Position numbers and translations under genes: made by a program. A stretch of 64,000 bases of DNA, taken from the NCBI GenBank assembly GCA_964030475.1, contig CAXIPT010000003.1, positions 7,268,453-7,332,452 on the forward strand. Direction: 5' to 3'. The DNA comes from Tethya wilhelma (taxonomy: Eukaryota > Porifera > Demospongiae > Tethyida > Tethyidae). Under the pieces are notes generated by a model. That model was not told where the DNA came from and did not search any database. It worked only from the letters and a program-made list of their open reading frames with translations. Each line of letters starts with the position of its first letter. The first letter of the stretch is position 1. Positions 55,217 through 64,000 of the stretch are shown here, piece after piece.

Positions 55217-55367
55217 TGTGACTACGCTACTGCCCGCAGAGGATCAGCAAGGATTCAAACAGTGACATGCGCGCACTTACACACTCAATCTTACTTATTC
55301 GTATAATCTCAATTACATCATCGCTAAACATAGTACAACTACTAAATATACATTAGAGTTTATCACA
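55217..55367 (-). repeat. 5' LTR (151 bp)
   Basis: Begins tgtgactacgctactgcccg and ends gagtttatcaca. The next four bases, tgca, repeat those just before the other LTR (49352-49355). Confidence 0.9.
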
Positions 55368-55383
55368 TGCACAACTACACAAT

Positions 55384-56004
55384 CGATACCCACCGACTTG
55401 GATGAATGTGGAGACCACACCCACCAAATAAACGGGGTAGAGACCTACCACTATCACATGCCCAGCAAGTTCCCATGGACCATCGGCTGTTTCAAGGGAT
55501 GTCCCCTTGTCTCAAACAACCCAAGAGAACTGGCCGTTAGTAACGATGATAAGTATGGATGCAAGTAAATGGAAGGGCACTACAAGTCAACACAATTTTT
55601 GAGTTATTAATTGCAAACTGAGTGTACGTGGATTTGGTTTTCTGTATTTCATACCACTTGTGTTTCACAATTAAGGTTTACTGAAATGATAACTTGCATG
55701 CATATTGCCTAGAGCTGCATGAGAGTGGGGAAATGAGGTGAAGCACATAATGGCATGCTTCATGGCTGTTGAAAACTAAGTCAGTGTTGAGTTGGATCAT
55801 CGCTATCGAGGACACTATAAGTCAACACAATTTTTTGAGTTATTAATTGCAAACTAAGTGTACGTGGATTTGGTTTTCTGTATTTTATACCACTTGTGTT
55901 TCAAAATTAAGGTTTACTGAAATAATAACTTGTATATTGCCTATACCTGAAGAACCTGTCTTTTTCAGCAACAGCTTTGATGGCTTTCTGAACATTAGGA
56001 GCGG
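55384..56004 (+). pseudogene. Fragment of the YHYH copy C 3' end with adjoining PIK3C2 exon
   Basis: 55384-55568 matches the end of the YHYH gene at 26748-26927 (DLDECG, TYHYHMPSKFPW, SNDDKYGCK, stop). 55569-55800 matches its 3' flank, then part of that flank is repeated (55790-55930). The fragment ends inside the PIK3C2 exon equivalent of about 27092-27160, precisely at a single N (56005). It therefore carries pieces of two genes in the arrangement found at 26.7-27.2 kb. Confidence 0.8.
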
Positions 56005-56034
56005 NTATTTGGAACATATATTCATCAATGCAGC

Positions 56035-56195
56035 CTCTAACTCCCTATAAAATCTGGACTCTTAACTCCCAGTAGTTTGTCCAATCTTATCCCTAATGTT
56101 TGTTCCTTACCGTTCTTTGCAAACGGTGAGCCACACCCTCCCACAATCACGTGACCAGACCCACCCACTCACAGAAGCTCCACAAGTGATCACCC
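56035..56195 (-). repeat. Interspersed repeat, inverted copy of 40640-40805
   Basis: Shares tgagccacaccct, cacgtgaccagacccaccca and cagtagtttg with the reverse complement of the copy in the first Calx-beta intron. Begins right after the N at 56005. Confidence 0.6.
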
Positions 56196-56738
56196 TACAC
56201 ATATGTACCATCACTAGATGTAAGCCTTTAAGGTCTGGAAGTTATGTTGAGATAAACACAAAATCACGAATTTTGGTCTCTTATGCACATGTGGTTGCAC
56301 TGTATATCTGTTGTATACTATATCAATTCTCATCTTTTCCCCCATTGTGTTTATCCAATAACGTTTAGTTCAGTAGCTATAAACTCGTACTCAGACTCTC
56401 CCCTTATTTGACCTTACATTAATGCTATGCACATGCATGACTGTGCAGGTAATATATAGAGCACATGTGCACTCAATTAACTGTGGAGCACAGTGTATAA
56501 ATTATACATGTGAGCACATCATCAATGGTCCAAGTCCAAGCAAGATTTTCCACGTATTTTGTGTCTAAGATTGCTGTACCTTTAGTTTAGTTCAGATTTA
56601 CTCAGAATTCAAGCAATATTGAAACAAATGCTAAGTTCTTGGAAAAAAAGAATAAAAACAAAATACTTTTGTTATAGCTACGTCTCAATTTGTCTGACCG
56701 TAGTAGTTGATTGAATTGTAAATAGTGCACTGCTATCA
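56196..56738. other. No gene recognised
   Basis: AT-rich non-coding sequence; no repeat structure identified. Confidence 0.4.
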
Positions 56739-57354
56739 TAGCCTCGATCCCAGGCCCCTCCCTTTAGCTTTTTTTGCAAAAAAGCACAGCAGAGGGCCTG
56801 GTCGCCAATCTCACGTGAGTGACATAAAGGATAGACGTCGGTAGACAGGTAAAAAATTGCGCCCACGCAAAAATTCATGGTGACGTTGCGAGCGCTCACG
56901 TGTAATAGCTTTGTATGACTTTTACTCAAGATTTTTGCAGCAGAAAATACAGCCAGCAGAACAAAGACCAGGTATATTTCTCTAATATTACTTGTATTAG
57001 CTGAATTCATAGTCTACGGATAAAAAAGTAACTCAAAAGCCTAGGCAAGAGGCCTCGAGGCTTGTAGCCATCGTGACAGCCCAAGCACGTTTTACTAGCC
57101 TATAAAATTGAACTACTGCTAAATACAACAAGCCTCCTAGTTAACTACTTTCTTTTTTCACTTACCTGACCCTCCTATCTCGATCTCACAGACTGTAAAA
57201 TTCTTTTGAAAGCTGTTGGCAAAAACCCGGGAAAGAGCGCGCTCTCAACCATACGTTGTAATCGCCAATGACGTATGTCACGTGAGATTGGCGACCAGGC
57301 TCCCCCCTTTCCTTTTCGTACTATCTGAGAGGGGGGAGCCTGGGAACGAGGCTA
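56739..57354. mobile_element. MITE with TAGCCTCG..CCCAGGC ends and long inner arms
   Basis: Ends tagcctcgatcccaggcccc and gggggagcctgggaacgagg are inverted. A second pair, ctggtcgccaatctcacgtg and cacgtgagattggcgaccag, is exact. 616 bp. The open frames inside are products of this palindrome. Confidence 0.8.
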
Positions 57355-59302
57355 CTGCTATCACTGCTGGCTACAAAATTGTAAATAGTGCACTGCTATC
57401 ACTGCTGGCTATATACAAAATGACTCGAATTTAGATGCTAAATAGAAGCTAGCAATCAAAATTAGACTGCATGCTGCAGCAGAAAATTGCTGCTAATCTC
57501 AAGGGAAGATCTATGGATTGTGCATGGTTGGTTTCACCCAATGGGTATGCTCATTACCCCGTGCGTGCTTGCACACACTGGGGTATAGTTTTTGGTATGG
57601 ACTGTTTGATGACCACGGCCTGTTGAGCGTTAGGGGTCACCGGTACCGGCCATCTCTTAACATTGCAAAAGGCACTTAGAAGGTAGGTCTGTAAAAAAAA
57701 GTAGCCTGTAGGTGTTTTGGGGGGTCATGAATGCAAAGTATACAGATTATATGCTATACTTACATATTCTAAAGTGGCCTCGCACGTGGCATGAAAGAGT
57801 GCACTATATATGGCTGTATTATCTATTATTTTGTACTTTAGCTTGAGTTAGCACTGTCAAGAGCAGAGGAGTCCCTCACGAAAGATATACTTGCAGAGGA
57901 GTGGCAGCATGGGGTATGAGCTTTCTGAGCTCTTGTTTATTTTGGGTTCATGTGCATGATGTGAGATCTCAGGCTCTCTCTTTCCCATGAGTGAAAGTGA
58001 ATGTCCAGAGAGCCTGGGTATGAAGCTATAATTCTGGGCTTGGTAGATTATCCTGGTCAGTCAAAAACTTAGGCTAAAAATACTGCTATTCTGTTGATCA
58101 CTTTTCTTCATACTTTTAGAATGGGGGTCCAATTAAGGTCCACTAACTGAGAAGTGACATTATGGACTTGTGTTGATAGTTTTCAATCGCCCTGGAATTC
58201 TAGGGAAATTAAGCGCATGTGCAAACATGTTAACAGTGTGTACCATGCAGGCCCTTTCCGTTGGGCCTGGGAATGAACAAGGCTACTCTGAATTCTTGTT
58301 CACAATAATTTTACTTGTGCAGATGCTATAGTAATTGCTTCATGTACACTAAAGAGCTGTGTGTTTTAAAAAAATTCATGACTTTGATACGTAATGTTGT
58401 ACTTGCAGTACCGTGGTTGCAGCATGTTGCAGTAGCGATTTCCAACCTATGTATTTTGCATAATGCAGCTGATTGTCTAGTACTGAGGTTAAACTGAGGA
58501 GCGCTTGCATTTAAAAATCTTGAGTGTCAGGCGATCATCTCAGCATTTGTTGTGTTGAAATTGTTCGAGTTATTGTTAAGTTATGAGCATGTGTAATCAG
58601 GTGACTGCATGAAAAAGCCATACAAAACATGGAGAAAAATGTTTACAGGAAAATCAATGGACCACATGGCATGGTTGACAGGCTAATTTTGAAAGCTATT
58701 CCGCGGATGATAAAGACACTCAGGTTAGTTTGACACTTTCCAATGTAACTAAATATAATGCTAGTATATATATAGAAAATGGGCAAAACTTAGGGAAAAG
58801 TTAATAATAAAAAAATTACAGAGGAGTTTGAAAAGTGTTTCAAGCTGGTATATGTTTCATAGGTTGAAGAGACTGTTTTTATGGGTAAAAAGCCAATGGA
58901 AATAAAAGCACCGCTGCATGGTGCACAAGCCTTGGTGCACTCATGTAGAATGCAAAACTAAACATGCATGCATGACATTGTGTATAAAAGAAGACCATAT
59001 GAGTATTGAGACCCAAGTGAGCAGATTAGGTGCACATGTACAGCCTAGTCTATTCTAGGCATCTTCCAATTGGCCTCAGTGCAGGAAAGATGTTGCTGTG
59101 GGCCATGCACCCTTTAGTGGGAACTTAAATTCGGTTTTAAGGTTGGTGTATTTTGAGTGGGCGGTACTTTTGCTATTGCTAATTTAAGATGTAATTAATT
59201 TAAGATTAAAGATGTTGCTGTGGGCCACCCTTTAGTGGGAACTTAAATTCAGTTTTAAGGTTGGTGTATTTTGAGTGGGCGGTATTTTTGCTATCGCTAA
59301 TC
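57355..59302. other. Mostly featureless; two possible short exons
   Basis: Two stretches look like small plus-strand exons: 57842-57913, after tttgtactttag, with 24 codons (LELALSRAEESLTKDILAEE) and a gtatgag donor; and 58649-58723, after tgtttacag, reading INGPHGMVDRLILKAIPRMI with a gttagt donor. Their phases do not join directly and no gene is recognised. There is also a local duplication at 59088-59160 / 59212-59290. Confidence 0.25.
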
Positions 59303-59681
59303 ATACGTACGGTAGTACGTATAGTAGGAATGGGCCGAATGTCCCATAGACACAATACAAAATGTTTATGATCATAAAAATCTAGCAAAACAAAATTAAG
59401 CCTTCAAACTTGCTCAGAGGCTCTAACCGACAGATTACCAATCGCATGCAAGGCCTAAAACTCACAGAAACTTTCCTCAGCATTCGTAGAGAGAGCTAGT
59501 GGGAAGCCACAACAATGCCATTTTTGTTCTTCTAACGTACGTATGTACATACGTACGTACGTACTTTCTAACTGAGCATTTCCAGAGAACCAGAATGTGT
59601 TGAGCCAACTTTGATAGCACAAAGTAACTCCTTTTCATAGGTAGTACATTCCTTGATACTCGTTTTCATCACAAATAAGCC
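59303..59681. mobile_element. Q element truncated by gap
   Basis: Begins catacgtacggtagtacgta and follows the Q consensus up to the N run at 59682. Confidence 0.75.
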
Positions 59682-59774
59682 NNNNNNNNNNNNNNNNNNN
59701 NNNNNNNNNNNNNNNNNNNNNNNNNNNNNNNNNNNNNNNNNNNNNNNNNNNNNNNNNNNNNNNNNNNNNNNNNN
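59682..59774. other. Assembly gap (93 N)
   Basis: Run of N joining a Q element to a LINE fragment. Confidence 1.
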
Positions 59775-60573
59775 CTCTCACCACCTTATTTTTAATCCTG
59801 ATAAGACTCAACTCATTAAGTTTAGTAAATCGGTAAACTTTAATCTGTCAACTCCCAACTTTGCATTCTGTGGCAAATCTCTTACTTTAAGTAAATCTGT
59901 TAAGCACCTGGGTCACATTCTTACTTGCAACTTGTCTGATGATGAAGACATCTATGCGGCCATCTCTAACGAAATGTGCCGCAAGGCTAACTATATTTTA
60001 TATATGTTTTCCTGTTGTGATCCTATTGTTAAGACTAGATTATTCCAGTCCTACTGTCTCTCTTTATATGGTGCCTGTCTCTGGAAGTCCTCTTCACCAG
60101 CTTTAAGAAATCTAGAGGTCTCTTTTAATAATATTCTTCGCAAAATTTGGCAGCTACCTCGTCACAGTCACACTGGTATAGTTCACTCCGTTGCTAAATT
60201 ACAAAGTGTATACAATACTATTCTTGTAAGGTCTAGAGGTCTCCTGATGTCTGCTCTCAAGTCTAAGTCTTCTCTCATCTCTGGTTTGTTTCTTCATTCT
60301 TCTTCTCGCCTGTATAACTATCTTGGTTATAACATTCAGCTGGGTCATAAGCATTGCAAGCATTATTCAGAATCTGACAATCTGTGTGCAAGTTTTATCA
60401 GAGATGTTAGATGTAACCAGTCTGCTAATTGTCATTTAAATCATGAAGTTTATTGTATATCTACATTATAACTATTTATTATTTACTTAATTTAATTGTT
60501 GTATGTATATGTTGTCGTTCTTGCTCCTCTTGATGGAGTGTTCATTATTAATATTATTATTATTATTATTAAT
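59775..60573 (+). pseudogene. Non-LTR retrotransposon, RT C-terminal part and 3' tail
   Basis: Open from the gap to TAA at 60469-60471. The protein has the RT thumb/C-terminal signature of Jockey/CR1-like elements (NPDKTQLIKFS, KHLGHILTCNLSDDEDI, LFQSYCLSLYGACLW, NNILRKIWQLP). It lacks the catalytic YxDD part, which would lie in or before the gap. The ATT-rich run at 60541-60573 may be the 3' tail, although similar aat repeats at 60765-60790 are an alternative end. Confidence 0.75.
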
Positions 60574-61450
60574 CTTAGAAGACCGTTTACCAAATGGCAG
60601 TAAGCTTACTAGATGCTTTTGAAAGCTGTTGTGTCGTTTTGGACTCTCCAATCTCATGTTGATGACACCTATGTCATTTCTTTATGTTGTGATTAACTCT
60701 TCTTTTCTTTCTCTTAATTTGCTTCACTTTATGTAAATTGTGTGACTTTTGTTTGCATGTTGTTGACGACAATAATATAATAATAATATCACTCCAAGAG
60801 AAACCGCAGTGACAGCACTAAGTATTAAGAGTAAGATAATTGTTTGTACAGTAATTATTATTGTATAATAGTATTATAAAAAAATTAATTAACTCTCACT
60901 TAATGCCTTCATCAAAGTGCAAGTTAGCTGATCACAGGATGAATAGCTTTTAACATGGAAGGAAAATTTAGACAAGCAAACACAACAATTAATATACAAT
61001 GTTGTGCTATTCAGATTAGTAATTGAATTGTCTATACAGGTAATGGTTAATAATAATTAATAATACAAGTAATGGTTAATATAACAATGCATGGTTAAGC
61101 TTACTGGCTGTATTAAAACAGAGCTTAACTTTATTAAGCTTCCGCATATTATGGAGTTAGGTTAAGGATCGTAAAGACTTTTGATAACTTTAGTAGGTTA
61201 GTTTAGGAGCTGCAAGTAAACAGTCAGCATTGCCATGAAAGAAGTATCAGTGATAAAAATAGATATCGTCTCAGTAGTTGTGACCATTCACAGCACTAAA
61301 TTTTAATATTAACAAACCAACTATTCAATCTTTTTCCTCAGGTGTTGAAAGGTATACACTCTTTCTAGGATGCTAAAACTGAGACACAGTCGTTGATTGA
61401 ACTTACCTGGTAAAGGGTGAATTAGATTTATGTTACGTACGTTCTACCAG
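60574..61450. other. AT-rich, no gene recognised
   Basis: Nothing coding beyond possible LINE 3' UTR to about 60790. Confidence 0.4.
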
Positions 61451-61479
61451 CCAGGCGTGTTATTAAATAGCTCGCAAAA

Positions 61480-61735
61480 AAATATATTTTTTTGGCGACC
61501 GCGCTGGCGATTTTTTGTTTCCGCGTTGGCGATCGCGCCCTTTCCGCGGTAGCGATCGGCTTCGCGGAGGCGCGGTCGCTTTGGCGGCGCCTTGGCGGCC
61601 GGAAGAGCGATCGCTTTGGCGGCGCCTTGGCGGAGAAGCGATCGCTATGGCGGAAATAAAGCGAAGCCGCGTGGCGGGATTGCCCCTCTCGGCTTCCATA
61701 GACACCACCACCACCACCACTCACATAACTTTTTT
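61480..61735. repeat. GC-rich block of gcgatcgc / ggcggcgccttggcgg repeats
   Basis: In otherwise AT-rich DNA, gcgatcgc recurs at least three times and tttggcggcgccttggcgg twice, with related gcgatcgg and gcggtcgc. It ends in (cac)n-like accaccaccaccaccact. Open frames exist in all phases because stops are rare, and none shows a domain. Confidence 0.6.
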
Positions 61736-61904
61736 TCCGTATATAGCAATCCTAGCCTCGCTTCGCTCGGAATTAGAACATTTACGGTATATTTTGTGCT
61801 GGAACTCTCCCTCGTGGAGGCAGGAAAGAAAGACAGAAAGAAGAAGGACCATAGATAATTGGGGCGAGCCTGAGCGAGCCCCACATAGTCGTTGCAGCCT
61901 CTCC

Positions 61905-61982
61905 TTTTAAAACGAATCCCACTATGCAACGAGAAGCCCCGCGACCTTTGACCCGCGATTAACCCTGTGACTACGGAATTTT
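61905..61982 (+). repeat. Left arm of a long inverted repeat
   Basis: About 75 bp (aatcccactatgcaacgaga ... gtgactacgg) nearly identical to the reverse complement of 63423-63500. Just left of it, tggggcgagcctgagc (61859-61874) equals the ends of the element at 32848-33378. Confidence 0.8.
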
Positions 61983-62640
61983 ACTTTAACAAACTCTGCA
62001 CCGTGGAATGTGTTCTATAGAATGCTATAATGAAGCTACTATCTTTTTCCAAGGTTATCTGGCAAAATAATTTTTAGTTACTATAGCTACATCCCCAGAT
62101 GCCTTTAAGAGCCAAATTCACCAACTTATGGCTCCGGATCCATGCAACCCTTAATACTCAAGTTATATCTCAGTAGATACCTACCCCTTTTTCAACGTTG
62201 CTCTCCTCAGTTATAATGTCAACTTTTAATTCACTTATCATACTAACTTATTGAGGTGACTGCATGTCCATTATTAGCCCTTCTGTGCTATTTAGTCATG
62301 CCACACCTGTATGCTCATGCTATTGTTTTAACTTGAAAAAGAAAGAAAAAACAAACAAACAAACAAACAAAAGTTCAGTTGATTATATACTAGAATATAC
62401 AACCTTGGACTAGACTGATAAATGATAATGACTCTGTGAAGAAGTGTATCCCTCTAATCGCGTCTCTAACAGTTAATTTTAGGGTCAGAGGTGGTGCGCC
62501 TGGTGTGGATATTGAGTCTGCTGAGGTGATGATAGCCTATAGATCCCTATTGCACCTAGAATTCGGTCAAAGACTTTCAATCTTCTTCCTCAATATGCTT
62601 CTATTTGTCCTGTTCCATATTTTGTACCTCATGCAGTCCT
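61983..62640. other. No gene recognised; (caaa)n at about 62348-62373
   Basis: Lies between the arms of the long inverted repeat. The 62436-62642 open frame lacks any recognisable domain. Confidence 0.4.
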
Positions 62641-62751
62641 AGTGGCGTAGCAACGAAATTATAGCATTAATAACATAATATTCTTCTGATGGCATGCATA
62701 GTACTCTAAGGATTTGCTTTCTTATTGCACACCCACTCACACCCACCCACA

Positions 62752-62754
62752 GTG

Positions 62755-62785
<31 letters not shown>

Positions 62786-62849
62786 TGGCACACACACACA
62801 CACACAGACACACACATGTACACGCACACACACACGCACACACAAACAC

Positions 62850-62917
<68 letters not shown>

Positions 62918-62940
62918 ACACACACACACACACACACATG
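62752..62940. repeat. Long (CA)n microsatellite
   Basis: Interrupted CA run of about 190 bases. Confidence 0.95.
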
Positions 62941-63422
62941 TGCACATGTGCACAGATAAAAAGAGACATATACAATTAATGCACCCTGCTGCCATAGATA
63001 CTAATATAGTATCTATGCTGCTGCCTAGTGATAGAATATTTGGCCCAAGCTCTTCTCTTCCTTTCAAATTTTATGCAGTATAAAAATATCTTCAGACATA
63101 GACACTGAGCACCCTAAGGCCTGATCTGTGTGTGAAGTAGGCCACAAAAAAACAAACCAGTATCTACAGACCACTGAGGCTCACTGACTCAAGCTGAACT
63201 TGATATATCGTGGCATTATTGTGCCAGATGGCCTTGGAAAATGTTAGTAAGCTTACATTAGCAGTAGAACTAGGCCGTTGTCCGTTCTTTATAGGAGATC
63301 CGAACAGAATTCTTTACTTACCTTATTAGCAATCCATTCTTTTCAGCTATGCTGCAGATTCCTGTGCACATCAGCATGATCAATCGAGCTTGACATCCAT
63401 GGTTCAGATTTTTTCTAAGTAA

Positions 63423-63500
63423 AATGCCGTAGTCACAGGGTTAATCGCGGGTCAAAGGTCGCGGGGCTTCTCGTTGCATAGTGGGATTCTAAAACCCGTG
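63423..63500 (-). repeat. Right arm of a long inverted repeat
   Basis: Reverse complement of 61905-61982. Confidence 0.8.
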
Positions 63501-64000
63501 CGAGTAGCACGTGGGCAGGAGAGGCTGGGCACGAGACTAGCGCCTTTAAAATTGCTGAGTCAGCGATCTTTTTCTGCCCGATCAGCATTTTTTTTCTCCG
63601 TGTACTGTGGGTATACCTCCGTAAATGTTGTCACTGATTCTAAGCAATCCTCTGGTTTCAGATTCCAATTCCAATTAATATGTACCGAGCCCCTCCCTCT
63701 TAGCTTGCACGCCAAATTAAATTTGAGTGGGATATGGGACGTTTCCCAGACTACCTAATTAGTCTAGTTGTAACTTGATACCAACTGGCAAGAGTCTGTC
63801 TCCAAATCAAGTGTCAACTGAAGAAGGGCAGGCAAGTTATCTTTTTACAATGTTATGCCGCTTTCAGGCTACCTAAATTCAGCCAGCCTACCCTTACTAA
63901 GTATATAATATCGTTTAGGCGTCTCATTACTACTGTATATATAGCTTAAAACTGCGTCCGAAGTTAGGCTATATAAAAATTTGGGATTGAGCAGCAATTT
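63501..64000. other. No gene recognised at right edge
   Basis: A 63474-63758 open frame begins inside the inverted repeat arm and shows no domain. Confidence 0.4.

Larger units (their letters stand above)
49356..55367 (-). mobile_element. Ty3/gypsy-type LTR retrotransposon, degenerate
   Basis: A 6.0 kb element read right to left: LTR, gag, pol (protease, RT, RNase H, integrase), LTR. Both LTRs start TGTGAC and end TCACA, and tgca flanks the element on both sides. The sequence next to the right LTR (ttTGGAGGTCCTGTCGAGAC on the minus strand) suits a tRNA primer site two bases inside. A gggggcagaa purine tract precedes the left LTR on the same strand. Several frame breaks and one in-frame stop in pol, and a SINE in gag, show that it is inactive. 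The gene order RT-RNaseH-integrase places it in Ty3/gypsy. Confidence 0.9.

Noticed and set aside
56678..57010. 110-codon minus-strand frame
   Set aside because: Covers the arm of a MITE; hydrophobic start is probably chance.
61428..61929. Arg/Ala-rich frames in the GC-rich block
   Set aside because: Stop-poor GC-rich repeats produce frames in every phase; none has a domain.
62639..63083. Long Cys/Val and Thr/His repeat frames
   Set aside because: Translations of the CA/GT microsatellite; the same applies to frames at 4356-4661, 16155-16317 and 17223-17417.

Overview
The window looks like nuclear DNA of an early-branching animal, most likely a demosponge of the Amphimedon type. That assignment is an inference from several things together: AT-rich sequence, compact genes with many short GT-AG introns, Calx-beta, LDLa, EGF and sushi domain architectures, animal class II PI3-kinase, several YHYH-domain genes, and dense small inverted-repeat transposons. 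No rRNA gene, convincing tRNA gene, CRISPR array or bacterial operon was found.

Layout. (1) 43-2346 (-): secreted LDLa/EGF/sushi protein running off the left edge. (2) 2999-10584 (-): spliced GH92-type alpha-mannosidase, with a one-pass membrane protein gene (5326-7033, +) inside one of its introns. (3) 10841-16740: decayed tandem copy of the PI3K-C2 locus, holding its 3' exons, an apparently intact nested YHYH gene cut by a 752-base gap, and middle exons. (4) 16799-31444: a fragment of the mannosidase first exon, then the full PIK3C2 gene (-). One intron of that gene (about 21.6-27.1 kb) contains three genes: a multi-pass membrane protein and two divergent YHYH genes. (5) 31445-31566: short shared promoter region; 31567 onward (+): first exon of a P-loop NTPase. 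(6) 31.9-39.4 kb: transposon-rich, with relics of a DNA polymerase eta C-terminus, the multi-pass membrane protein family and PIK3C2 exon 1. (7) 39968-46000 (+): Calx-beta repeat gene built from two-exon cassettes, resembling sponge aggregation-factor-type proteins, heavily invaded by transposons. (8) 46.0-49.1 kb: inverted copies of one composite transposon. (9) 49356-55367 (-): degenerate Ty3/gypsy-type LTR retrotransposon with matching LTRs and a target duplication, itself hit by a SINE. (10) 55.4-64 kb: a YHYH/PIK3C2 fragment, MITEs, a LINE fragment, a GC-rich repeat block and long CA repeats.

The clearest themes are genes nested in introns, a tandem locus duplication in which the host gene decayed while the nested YHYH reading frame stayed open, and symmetric phase-1 exon modules in both extracellular multidomain genes. 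Five isolated N bases fall at abrupt breaks of homology and probably mark contig joins, so some dispersed gene fragments may be assembly or haplotype artefacts. I did not find a clearly new multi-gene system; the YHYH cluster is the best candidate for unexplained biology here.
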